Positions 8,766-17,061 are shown, counted from the stretch's first letter. The stretch is 22,429 nucleotides of DNA from CAWEHT01 sp963808455 (GCA_963808455.1 CAWEHT010000141.1:1-22429), one strand, 5' to 3'. Notes: generated by a model not told the origin, from the sequence alone. Translations and numbers: made by a program.

Positions 8766-10604
8766 ATGCGCACAAGGCTCGCAGCCACGTCGGTTGTCGT
8801 CCTCGCCCTGACCCTGTTGTTCAGTAGCGTCCCGCTGGCCGCCGCACCCGCCCCGGCACCCGGATACCCTCACCCGCCGGATGCCGCCGCGGCCTGGGAG
8901 GCGCAGCAACTGCGAATGGCGGAAGCGCTGCGGCTAGCTATCGCTCACCGGGCGCCCGGCGCCGGCAAGCTAAGAAGTTGGCTGACGCAGACAGGTGAGC
9001 CGGCCGCCGTCACGCTGGCCGCCCCGGCTAACCACGCCCCGCTCGACGGTACCGGCGGGATCGAAGGGTTCGTCACAGCGGCGGATACCCACAAGCCTCT
9101 GACAGGCATGCCCGTGGCGGCCTATGATGTCTCTTCTGGCGAGTCGGTCGAATACGACGCCAACACGGACCTTTCGGGCCAGTACCTGGTAGAAGTTCCA
9201 CCGGGCAGCTACAAGGTGCAGTTCAGGGCCCTCTCCGGGGAACCTTACGTCGGCCAGTTTTACAACAACGCGCCGGACTATGACAGCGCGACGGCCTTCA
9301 GCGTCAGCGCGAATGGGACGACCTCAGGCATCGACGGCACGCTCGCCGCGGCGGGCAGATCGAGGGCACGGTCCTGGACGCCTCGCACGAGGGGATCGAA
9401 AATTACTTCCCCTGGGTCAAGGTGATCAACGACAACGGGCAACTGGTCAACACGGAGCCCACGGATGGGGGCGGCGACTTCGGCACAATCGGGCTTCCGA
9501 CCGGCTCTTACGCGTTGTATTTCTTTTCCCCTGGCGGGCCGTACCCGTCGCAATACTACCCCGGCACGCCGGACCCGACGAAGGCCACCTGGGTCCAGGT
9601 GACGGCCCCGGCGGTGACGACGCTACCCCCTGTTGTCCTCGCTGTAGGAACGCAGTTCAAGGGGCGCGTGACGGCTGCCGATGGCGGAGGGGGACTGGCG
9701 GGGATCTACGTGTCAGTCTGGGAAGCGGGCGCGTGGCCGGCGTACGGGGAGACCGACGCCACCGGCACCTACACGACGACCGGTGTGGTCCCCGGTCCAT
9801 GCAAGCTTCAGTTCTGGAGCCAAGGAGGGCCCTACATCGCGCAGTACTACAATGACCAATCCTCTCTTGCTGATGCCGCTGTTGTCCTGGCGACGGGGCC
9901 GGGGATCGAAGCGGGTTACAACGCGGTCTTGGCCCGGGGAGGCCAGATCACCGGTACGCTGAAAGCCGCTGACACGGGACAGCCGATATCCTCGTACGTC
10001 CAGGTCATGGTCCTGGACGGTTCAGGCGATCTTGTGACCTCTCAACTGGCCAGCGGAGGCAGCTATGCAACCGAGGGGCTGCCCGACGGCACCTACCGTG
10101 TCCTGTTCACGATGGGTGGCGGCTCCACGCCTTCGCCATACGCGGCTCAATTCTACAACAAAGAGACCACGCTGGCAGCCGCCGACAGCGTCGAGGTGGC
10201 GGGGCACAACTTGGTGCCGAATATCGATGCCAGCCTGAGCGTGGGCGGCCAGATCCAGGGTCAGGTTGTCGCCGCCGATACCGGTCTGCCGGTGGTATCG
10301 GTGGAGTACGGCGTTGAGGGCTACGACGTTTACGATGCGGCTGGCACGCTGGTGGATTTTGGCAATACGAACGCTGCGGGTTTTCTCCGCACGGACGGGC
10401 TGCCCACGGGTAGCTACAGGCTGAAGCTCGAATCGCTGACGCTGCTGACGCGCTCGGGCGCCAAGACCTATCCCGACCAGTATTACAACAACAAGGCCAA
10501 CCTGGCGACCGCCGACGTGATCGCGGTGACCGCTGTCCAAGTTGACCGACATTGGCAAAGTTGGGATGCGCCTCTACCTTTATCTCCCGCTATTGAAGAG
10601 ATAG
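8766..10604 (+). CDS. Secreted protein with five carboxypeptidase-regulatory-like repeats (two frame breaks)
   Basis: About 612 residues when two frame breaks are bridged. A Sec signal peptide (MRTRLAATSVVVLALTLLFS, cleavage near LAAAPA) precedes a short helical region. Five beta-sandwich-like repeats of about 100 residues follow, starting near residues 98, 197, 295, 393 and 494. Each repeat has a GGxIxGxVxAADTGxP opening, a GLPTGSYRLxF middle and a QYYNNKxxLAxAD end. This resembles CarboxypepD_reg/SpaA-like modules of surface proteins. The first break (one base missing, about 9347-9355, GCGGCGGG) separates repeats 1 and 2. The second (one extra base near 10541-10543) restores the frame so that the protein ends in MRLYLYLPLLKR and TAG at 10602-10604. 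Read without the second correction, the protein ends in an unrelated tail at 10627. Probably an extracellular structural or adhesion protein; the ligand is unknown. Confidence 0.8.
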
Positions 10605-10806
10605 CGAGGCAGGCTAATCGGATCTGAGTCGCCGTAGACGAGGTAGCGGGCGCGGACGCTCGTTTCGCCGTTGACATGGCGCTCGTGCATCACTGTGATG
10701 GTCGTGCGCGGGCTGCGTCCACCCGGCCCGATTGCCGCGTCGCTATGGGCTGACCCAGACAGGGTGGAGGATGTTTGTTGGCCTGATCCGGTCCCATTTC
10801 GGCGCT

Positions 10807-10841
10807 ATCCTGTCCATCCCGCGACATCCTGTCTATCCTGT
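10807..10841. repeat. Short direct repeats, ATCCTGTC units
   Basis: Units beginning at 10807, 10816, 10826 and 10835 read ATCCTGTC, ATCC (degenerate), ATCCTGTC and ATCCTGT, with a period of 9-10 bp. The function is unknown. The period is about one helical turn. Confidence 0.55.
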
Positions 10842-10867
10842 AAAGGTAACCGCGCCCAACGGTGTGC

Positions 10868-10887
10868 GCGGCCCTCGTGGGGGCCGC
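10868..10887. terminator. GC-rich hairpin between convergent genes, possible terminator
   Basis: GCGGCCC (10868-10874) and GGGCCGC (10881-10887) form a perfect 7-bp all-GC stem with a 6-base loop. It lies about 35 bp after the stop of the molybdopterin subunit. There is no T-run on either strand, so terminator function is only possible. Confidence 0.35.
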
Positions 10888-10922
10888 CAGGCGAGGATCA
10901 GCTTGCAGCGTGAAATGGCCTG

Positions 10923-13118
10923 CTACCCGCCGGCGCGCCGCATCGCGTCCGCAACGGCGTTCGGAGTGATCGGCAGCGCTGTGCCGCGGTAGCCGGTGGC
11001 GTTGGCGATGGCATTGGCGATGGCCGGCGCGGTCGGCACCACCGGCATTTCGGCCACGCCCTTGGCCCCGAACGGGCCGGTCAGTTCCGGCACCTCGATG
11101 AGGATGCTCTCGACGTGGCGCGGGACGTCCCCAACGGTCGGGAGCAGGTATTCGGCGAAGCTGTCCACCCATCCGCCGGCCGCCCGGCGCGGCATCTGCT
11201 CGTAGAGCGCGTAGCCCAGGCCCATCGCCACGCCGCCCTCGATCTGGCCCAGCACGCCGGCGGGGTTGATCACCTGGCCGACATCGTGGATGGCCACCAC
11301 GTCCGTGACCTCGACGCTGCCCAATTCCGGGTCAACCTCGACGCGGGCCACCTGCGCCCCGAAGCAGAACAGCACGTGCGGCATGCCGATCGGCAGATGC
11401 TGTGGGGTCGTCTCGGGCGGGTACGGGAAGCTGAAGGTGGCAACGGCCTGCAGGGGCTGGCCCTCGTCGGCCGCCCGGGCGGCCAGCTCCGCCGCCGGCA
11501 GCCGGGCGCCGCCGGGCAGCGTCACTAGGCCATCCGCGTAAGCGAGGGTGTCCCGTGGCACGTCGAGCGCGCCGGCGGCGTAGTCGAGCAGGCGATCGAC
11601 GAGGGCGCGCGCGGCGAGAAGGACGGAGTTGCCCACCAGGTAGGTCATGCGCGAGCCGCAGGTGGCGCCCCCATCCGGCGATACCTCCGTGTCGAGGCCG
11701 CAGGTGCGCACGGCCTCGAAGGGCAGGCCGAGCGCCTCGGCGGCGATCTGCTCGACGGCGGTGGCCAGGCCCTGGCCGAGATCAGGGGCGCCCAGGTAGA
11801 TCCGAATGGCCCCGTCCGGCAGCCATTCCAGCCGCTGGGTCGAGTCGTCGGGCACGCGGTTGCCCAGTCCCATGCTCTGCGTGCAGAGGGCGAAACCGGT
11901 GCCGCAGAGCTTTTCAGGCGCTGCAGGGATCTCCGCCAGGCGCCGGCGGGCAGCGGCGAGGTGCGACAGGATCAGCGGCAGGCTTTCCGCTGTGTCCCCG
12001 ACGGCCACGCCAGCATGTCGAGCAAGCTTTCGGTCGCGAAGTGCGCCTGCGGGCTGCCGAAGCCGTGCATCGCGCCCGAGAACGGGCTGTTGGTGTAAGC
12101 GACGCGCGTGTGGACGCGCACGTTCGGGATGCGATAGCAGCCGGGCACGACTTCGGTCAGCAACCCGGCGACTGCCGGCCCGTAAGACGCATAGGCGCCC
12201 ACGTCCAGGCAGATGTCGGCTTCCAAAGCGAGGATCGCGCCATCCTTTGTGGCGCCGATTCGATAGCGCAGACTGCCCGGGTGGCGCTTGGGATGGCCGA
12301 CGAAAGACTCGCCGCGGCTGTTGACCAGGCGTACGTTCGACCGGCTGGCCCAGGCCGCCAACCCGGCCAGGACGGCGATGCCCGAGTCTTCCTTGCCGCC
12401 GAACGCGCCGCCGACCACGGCCAGCTTGACCTGCACACGCTCGGGGGGCATGCCCAGCACCCTCGCCACCGCCGCCCGGTCTTCGAACGGCTTCTGCGAG
12501 CTGACCCAGATCGTCAGCGAGCCCGCTTCGTGCCATTGGGCCAGGGCGGCCTCGGGCTCGAGGTAAGCCGGCGAGACACGCTGGACCGAGAACTCTTGCT
12601 CCAGGATGACGTCGGACCCGGCAAAGCCGGCCGCGAGGTCGCCGTCGCCGATGTCGTAATCGCTGACCAGGTTGCCTTTGCGGTGAATCTGGGGGGCGTC
12701 CGGCGCCAGCGCCGCCCGCGGATCGAACACGGCAGGCAGCCGCCGGTAGTTGACGCGGATGGCCCGCAGCGCCTCATCGGCCGTCCCGCGGCGAATCGGC
12801 CACGACGATGGCCACCGGTTCGCCAATATGGCGGACGACCTTGTGGGCCAGCGCCGGCCGGTCGTTCAGCAGGGGGCCAAAGAGCAGGTGGCCAGGCACG
12901 TCGGCCGCGGTCACCACGGCGATCACGCCGGGCAGCTCGCGCGCCCGGTCCACCTCGATGCGCTCGATGGACGCGTGGTCGTACGGCGAGCGCAGCACCT
13001 TGCCGACCCGCACATTGGGCAGGACCACGTCGGCGGCATACAATGCTTCGCCGGTGGCCTTGGCCAGCGCATCCTTGCGGATCGCCGGCCTGCCGACGAC
13101 CGCCATCTCAGAGGTCAT
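10923..13118 (-). CDS. Xanthine dehydrogenase-family molybdopterin-binding subunit (two frame breaks)
   Basis: About 731 residues across two frame breaks; the family is usually somewhat longer. The first domain is the a/b-hammerhead (VGRPAIRKDALAKATGEALY). Molybdopterin-binding parts follow: VVGGAFGGKEDSGIAVLAGL, GAMHGFGSPQ, and the C-terminal GAKGVAEMPVVPTAPAIANA, which keeps the catalytic Glu. Break 1, near 12785-12787, is one extra base in a GGG run. Break 2, near 11990-12020, also appears to lose about 15-25 residues after FATESLLDMLA, where relatives carry a GMDPxxxRxxNAL segment. The position that is usually Arg in RGFG (substrate-binding in purine hydroxylases) is His here. The ATG start with GGGGAGG follows the nucleoside hydrolase by 12 bp. 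It needs FAD and 2Fe-2S partners, which are absent from the window. Purine oxidation fits the neighbour but is an inference. Confidence 0.85.
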
Positions 13119-13130
13119 CCCAGCCTCCCC

Positions 13131-14154
13131 TCAGCGAGATAGCAGATTGTACCACAGCTCATCGAAGCGCGGGCCGTCGACGGCAGTCACCACCGGCGTT
13201 CCCACGCCCGCCTCGTCCACCCGCTCGTAGAGCCAGCCGTCCTGGATCTCCAGGAGGAGCGGCAGCTCTTCGATCCGGACGCCATCCCAGCCCAGGGCGA
13301 CTGCGCAGGCCAGTGGGTCATGCTGGAAGTTGACGATGTCGGCGGGCAGCCCGGATCGGGTCCGGGCGTAGCGCTCGCTGAACCGCTCGTGCTGGGCAAA
13401 CGCCTCCGCCTGCCGGGCCAGCAGCTCCCCGAGCGGCCCGGCGCGCCGCAGCCCGGGCAGATAAGACTGCTTGAGGGCGGTCTGCACGCTGGCCGAGATC
13501 GGGATGAGCGTCGGCCGGCAGCGCTCGATGACCCGTTTGGCGGATGCGGCATCCATTTGCAGGTTGTAGTCGAGCTCGGTGCGCAACGCCGGGAAGCTCG
13601 AGCGGGGCCGGCCCGTCCGTCGCTGGAAAGCCTTCGGCGGGGCCCGCGGCCGGCCGGGGGCCGCTGCCCGGACGCAAGGATGATGGGGAATCTGCCGCCG
13701 GGCTGATGAAGCCACCCATAAGGAAGACCTTCGCCTCGCGCAGCAGCCCCGGATATTTCTGGTCCAGCAGGGCGAGATTGGTGCAAGGCCCGACGCCGGC
13801 GATGACGGCGCCCGCCCGGATGCTGTCTTTGAGGAGCTCGACCGCCTGGTCTGCCGGGTTGGGCGACGGCGGCACCGGCTCAGGCCAGTATTCGCGTTCC
13901 GGAGGGTACTCCGGCACCCAGCGGAAATAGCCCTGCGCCACGTCGGCACCTGCCGCCACCGGCACGCCGGGCCGGCCCGCCAGGCGCAGCGCGTGTTTCG
14001 CATACCCGGCCCGCCGGCCGCCCTCGTCCGCCACCGTGGTGACGCCTGTCAGTTCGACGCCCGGCCAAGCGAGCAGCATGGCCAGGGCGCACAGGTCGTC
14101 GATGTCGCCGCCGATATCCGTGTCCAGGTGGACCTTGATCGTATGCTCCGTCAC
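13131..14154 (-). CDS. Inosine-uridine-type nucleoside hydrolase (one frame break)
   Basis: About 340 residues after bridging one break. The N-terminus has the Ca2+-binding Asp cluster VHLDTDIGGDIDDLCALAML, the hallmark of IUNH-family enzymes that split ribonucleosides into base and ribose. Further family features are GVGPCTNLALL, FLMGGF and, in the second frame, ELDYNLQMDAASAKRVI and FQHDPLACAVAL. The latter supplies the C-terminal metal-site Asp. Between FLMGGFISPAAD and the ELDYN segment lies an unusual GC-rich Pro/Gly/Ala stretch (about 13590-13700) where the frame changes by one base. The exact point cannot be located because both frames stay open. The GTG start overlaps the glycosyltransferase stop (GTGA), with GGAGG 4-5 bp upstream. 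The molybdopterin subunit follows 12 bp downstream, suggesting nucleoside-to-base catabolism. Confidence 0.82.
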
Positions 14155-15836
14155 GCGGCCTCCACTGTGTTCGCCTCGAGGCCCCGGGCCCACCCGGCAA
14201 AAGCCAGCGCCATGCCGGCGGCCATCAAAGGCGCTGCCGGAACCCAGAAGCGGACATACGCTAGCGGGCCGGGGAGGACGACGTAATAGGCGAGGGTCAA
14301 CCCCACGCTCACGAAAAGCCCCGGCTGGCGGTGCCATAGGAAGACCAGCCCGCCGGCCAGTAACACGCAGGCGGCGGCGGTCAGCCCGTAGGAGGCCAGC
14401 AGCAAGCCCAGCGCCAGGGCCGGCAGCGCCTGCAGGCGCGCCAACCGGGCGACCGGCGTCCCGATGCCCCCCACCGCTCTGAGGACGGCGCGCGGCGAAG
14501 CGGCCTCCGGGAAGGGCTGCCCGGTCAGGTCGGTGTACCAATAGCGGTGCAGCGCCGGCGCGAGCGAACGGAGCACGCCCAGGAGGTGCGAGGCCACGAA
14601 GGCCGCCGGGTGGGCCAGGATGATGTCGTGCGCCACGGCCGCCACCTCCTCCTGCCGGCGCGCCGCTTCGGCTGCCGCAGCCGGAGCGGCAGGGATGAGC
14701 ACTGGAGGAACGGCCTGGCTACGGGGGGCTGCCGCTTCTAGGCCGCCGCCCGTGGGCTCGGCCTGGGGGTTGTGGCCGCCGGCCGCCGCCCAATGATAGC
14801 GGGCGCCCGCAACCGCCACGACCTGCTGCATGTAGGTCTCTTCCCAGATCGGGCTCCAGGGGGCCGTTCTGACTCCCTGGCTCTGCAGCAGGGTGGCCAC
14901 GGCGCTGACGTGCGCCAGGTTGTCGTCGAAAGCCAGCGATAGGAACGGCCTGCCGAAGACGGCCTGGTTGCGTAGGACCCAGGGGACGAGGACCAGCCCG
15001 GCCACGGCCAGCACCAGGAGGGCCTCGCGCCAGGCACGGGGGCTGGTCAGGAGGCAGAGCCGGGGGCCGGCGTCGCGCGGCGACCCGGCGGCGCTTCCCG
15101 CCGGACCCACCGGCATCTGTCCCGGCAGGGCTCCATCTGGGTCCCGGAGCGCCCCTGCGCGGACCGCGGGCGCCCCGGCAGCCACGACGCCGGCGGCCAG
15201 GAGCACGGGCATCAGCAGGGCGTTGGGCTTGCAGAGGATGCACAGGCCGCTGGACAGGCCGGCGAGGGCCAGGAATGCCGTCCGGCGCCGGCCCTGCCGC
15301 GTCACGCCCAGGGCGAAGAGCGCGAAGGTCAGCGCCACCAGGAACGCCAGCAGAACCTCTGTCAGCGCCTGCCCTACGAACATCAACGATATAGGGTTGG
15401 CGCCATAGAACAGGGCCGCCAACCAGCCGCGGCGCCGGCCGGCCACGCGGGCCGCCATGGCGAAAACCAGGGCGGTCGTGGCCGTGTCCAGCAGGCATTG
15501 GGCCAGCGGGATCACCCGGGCCGGGTCGCCCCCCAGCGCCAGCAGCCCGGCCAAAAAGGCCGGATAGAGGGGGGTGCGCACGCCGTCGGGCACGAAGGGT
15601 GGGACGGTGTCGAGCGAGAACGCGCCACGCTGCAGCAGGTTGGTTGCCAGGATCAGGTAACCCTTGGCGTCAACGTTGTCGAACACGATCTCGGGCGGCG
15701 AGGCCAGCACGTAGCCAGCCCTCAGGGCGAGCGCGAGCAGCAGGATCGCCAGGATGGGCCGGCGGCCCGCGCGCCCGCGCGGCGCCGGACCTGAGCCAGC
15801 TGGCTCAGGTCCGGTGTCCGCTCCTACCAGGCCCAT
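14151..15836 (-). CDS. Polytopic membrane glycosyltransferase, GT39/ArnT-like
   Basis: A 561-residue membrane protein with about ten hydrophobic segments. It resembles lipid-linked-sugar glycosyltransferases of the PMT/ArnT (GT39/GT-C) fold. The first extracytoplasmic loop has acidic residues (PPEIVFDNVDAKGYLILATN) and then RTPLYPAFLAGLLAL, both typical of GT-C enzymes. Two low-complexity insertions, near residues 235-275 and 385-430, look like loops. The ATG at 15836 is chosen because AAGGAGG sits 9 bp upstream; the ATG at 15845 would have no spacing from it. A promoter lies at 15887-15915. A perfect 30-bp palindrome lies within codons 8-18. Its stop overlaps the nucleoside hydrolase start. 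The acceptor is unknown: protein, lipid or glycan. Confidence 0.75.
   Translation of the reverse strand: MGLVGADTGPEPAGSGPAPRGRAGRRPILAILLLALALRAGYVLASPPEIVFDNVDAKGYLILATNLLQRGAFSLDTVPPFVPDGVRTPLYPAFLAGLLALGGDPARVIPLAQCLLDTATTALVFAMAARVAGRRRGWLAALFYGANPISLMFVGQALTEVLLAFLVALTFALFALGVTRQGRRRTAFLALAGLSSGLCILCKPNALLMPVLLAAGVVAAGAPAVRAGALRDPDGALPGQMPVGPAGSAAGSPRDAGPRLCLLTSPRAWREALLVLAVAGLVLVPWVLRNQAVFGRPFLSLAFDDNLAHVSAVATLLQSQGVRTAPWSPIWEETYMQQVVAVAGARYHWAAAGGHNPQAEPTGGGLEAAAPRSQAVPPVLIPAAPAAAAEAARRQEEVAAVAHDIILAHPAAFVASHLLGVLRSLAPALHRYWYTDLTGQPFPEAASPRAVLRAVGGIGTPVARLARLQALPALALGLLLASYGLTAAACVLLAGGLVFLWHRQPGLFVSVGLTLAYYVVLPGPLAYVRFWVPAAPLMAAGMALAFAGWARGLEANTVEAA
15785..15814. repeat. Perfect 30-bp palindrome inside glycosyltransferase N-terminus
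   Basis: The left arm CCGGACCTGAGCCAG (15785-15799) is followed directly by its exact reverse complement (15800-15814). In mRNA it can fold into a 13-bp stem with an AGCT loop, starting 22 bases after the A of the start codon. It codes for the cytoplasmic leader TGPEPAGSGP before the first membrane segment. Confidence 0.9.
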
Positions 15837-15886
15837 GCGCACCATCCTCCTTCGGTGAGGGCCGGCTGTCGGCCCCGGATACGGCC

Positions 15887-15915
15887 ATCCTACACCACGA
15901 CACGGCGCGTGACAA
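15887..15915 (-). promoter_or_regulatory. Sigma70-type promoter for the glycosyltransferase operon
   Basis: On the minus strand: TTGTCA (15915-15910), 17 bp, TAGGAT (15892-15887). These match five of six and four of six consensus positions. The start codon lies about 50 bp downstream, with AAGGAGG between. Confidence 0.5.
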
Positions 15916-16146
15916 GGAAGCCTGGTCTCAGCCTGGCACGCTCTGCTCCCACACCCCCCGCCCAGGGGCCGCGCTAACTTGGGCAGGGTGGGGGCAAATC
16001 GACAGCTCCCGCGGCGCCCCTCCGGGATTGGCACGGGTCACGTTTGCGCTCATGGGGCGCAGCCAGCCCCGCCGGGGGGTATAGGCCAGGGGCCATGCGC
16101 GACGCCAGCGCCCGGCGTCACGGTCTGGCGAGTTTTTCGGTAGTGG

Positions 16147-16239
16147 TCAGGTCGGGGACAACTGCTCGAGGCACGCGCCCGGGGAAAGGATAGGGAAGCC
16201 TGTGCCCTTAAGGTCATTTGTGTCCAGCAACACCCGCAT
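16147..16239 (-). pseudogene. Possible remnant of a PIN-domain (VapC-like) gene start
   Basis: A 30-codon frame opens with MRVLLDTNDLKGTG. The MRVLLDTN opening is the typical first strand and catalytic Asp of PIN-domain toxins. After about nine residues the resemblance ends, and a TGA follows at 16149-16147. The frame upstream (SDSEVPV before the Met) is open only briefly. If real, it is a truncated fossil. Chance resemblance over eight residues is a serious alternative. Confidence 0.3.
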
Positions 16240-16321
16240 CACAGGTACTTCGCTATCAGATGCTCGATGCATCCATCTTCCAGTTCACCATTTGGGCGCG
16301 ATCGTGCCAGCCGCCATGGGC

Positions 16322-16337
16322 AGCCTGCTCACAGGCT
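16322..16337. repeat. Palindrome AGCCTG-CTCA-CAGGCT
   Basis: A perfect 6-bp inverted repeat. With its flanks it reads CAGCCTG...ACAGGCTTG, closely matching the element at 7215-7235 (CAGCCTG...AACAGGCTTG) in another gap. The two probably belong to the same repeat family. Confidence 0.55.
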
Positions 16338-16384
16338 TGCTGATTTCCGCCACGACCCACTGGGGGGTTCTTCACACTCCCCTC

Positions 16385-16413
16385 TTGACAAATCTAGTAA
16401 CTGGTAGTATTTT
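16385..16413 (+). promoter_or_regulatory. padR promoter, TTGACA-17-TATTTT
   Basis: A perfect TTGACA (16385-16390), a 17-bp spacer and TATTTT (16408-16413). Transcription would start near 16420, about 50 bp before padR. This is the strongest promoter match in the window and would drive the whole exporter run. Confidence 0.75.
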
Positions 16414-16438
16414 TTCTGAAATCTATAAACCTGTAGAT
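16392..16438. promoter_or_regulatory. Twin candidate PadR operators
   Basis: Site 2 is a perfect inverted repeat ATCTA (16421-16425)-N8-TAGAT (16434-16438), just downstream of the expected transcription start. Site 1 has ATCTA (16392-16396)-N8-TAGTA (16405-16409), with a weaker second arm, inside the -35/-10 spacer. The sites are 29 bp apart. PadR-type repressors classically bind inverted repeats with an 8-bp gap, so autorepression is likely; this is an inference. Confidence 0.55.
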
Positions 16439-16470
16439 CATTAAGGTCGTCGCACGGTCTCGAGGTGCCT

Positions 16471-17061
16471 GTGTCTGTCCGCCACGCCGTACTGGGATTG
16501 CTGGCCCAACGCCCGCGCCACGGGTACGAACTGCACGCGGCGTTCGAAGCCGTCGTCGGCGGCGAGGATAACTGGGATGTCAAGCCGGCGCAGGTCTATA
16601 CGACGCTGACCCGCATGGAAAAGAGCGGGCTGGTTGTGGAACAGGCGGTCGAACAGGATGGCGGGCCGGAGAAGCGCGTCTACGCCATCACGGCCGAGGG
16701 TCACCGGGCGCTGAAAAAGTGGTTCGAAGAGGCAACGGCGTCGGAGCACCAGCGCGACGAGTTCTTCCTCAAGCTGATGCTGGCGTTGGTTTCGGGAGCC
16801 GCCGACCCATATAGGCTGATCAATACCCAGCGCGCCGAGCTTTACCGCGAGCTGCATGCGGTAACCGTGCAGCGAGAGCGGGTGAACCCGGCCAAAGAGC
16901 TTGCCCGCATCCTCCTGCTCGACAAGGCAGCCATGGAGCTGGACGCCGACCTGCGCTGGCTGGATATGACCGAGGCCAGGCTCGACGACATCGTGCACCA
17001 GCCGCTGCCCGAGCCTGAATCCAGGCCGCGCGGGCGGCCCAGGAAAGCGCGGGACCATTGA
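16471..17061 (+). CDS. PadR-family transcriptional regulator
   Basis: About 196 residues. The N-terminal winged helix is clear: SVRHAVLGLLAQRPRHGYEL, the recognition region KPAQVYTTLTRMEKSGLV, and a wing with EKRVYAITAEGHRALKKW. The C-terminal helices (about 95-180) form the dimer/coiled-coil part, so it is the long PadR/Vir_act_alpha_C type. It ends in a basic tail (SRPRGRPRKARDH). The GTG at 16471 is preferred because GAGG lies 5 bp upstream; the GTG at 16465 is the alternative and adds two residues. PadR proteins usually repress drug exporters until a ligand binds. Here the ABC exporter genes follow directly on the same strand, 49 bp later, and candidate operators sit on its own promoter. 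Confidence 0.93.
   Translation: MSVRHAVLGLLAQRPRHGYELHAAFEAVVGGEDNWDVKPAQVYTTLTRMEKSGLVVEQAVEQDGGPEKRVYAITAEGHRALKKWFEEATASEHQRDEFFLKLMLALVSGAADPYRLINTQRAELYRELHAVTVQRERVNPAKELARILLLDKAAMELDADLRWLDMTEARLDDIVHQPLPEPESRPRGRPRKARDH

Larger units (their letters stand above)
10605..10922. other. Convergent intergenic region, no clear gene
   Basis: About 318 bp between the end of the secreted protein (plus) and the end of the molybdopterin subunit (minus). No supportable gene is seen. It contains a GC-rich hairpin at 10868-10887, four ATCC-starting direct repeats at 10807-10841, and a 13-bp palindrome CATCACTGTGATG near 10688-10700. CGCTAT/ATAGCG (10588-10593, 10601-10606) forms a weak hairpin across the stop of the secreted protein. 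Confidence 0.6.
15846..16464. other. Divergent intergenic region, about 620 bp
   Basis: Lies between the glycosyltransferase (minus) and padR (plus). It holds the promoter of each side, a 6-bp hairpin GACGCC/GGCGTC (16101-16106, 16114-16119), a possible PIN-gene remnant (16147-16239, minus), an AGCCTG-CTCA-CAGGCT palindrome (16322-16337) and the twin padR sites (16392-16438). From 16195 on the composition becomes more AT-rich than the flanking genes. No intact gene is supported. Confidence 0.65.

Noticed and set aside
10575..10740. Minus-strand frame reading TITVMHERHVNGETSVRARY and onward, ending near 10577
   Set aside because: It looks mildly protein-like over about 30 residues, but upstream composition is non-coding, there is no ribosome site and no family match.
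16140..16165. GTGGTCAGGTCGGGGACA as a possible insertion-sequence end
   Set aside because: No matching inverted end, target duplication or transposase was found within the window.
16202..16444. An 80-codon plus-strand frame just before padR
   Set aside because: It overlaps the padR promoter and the candidate operators, has no family resemblance and no ribosome site.
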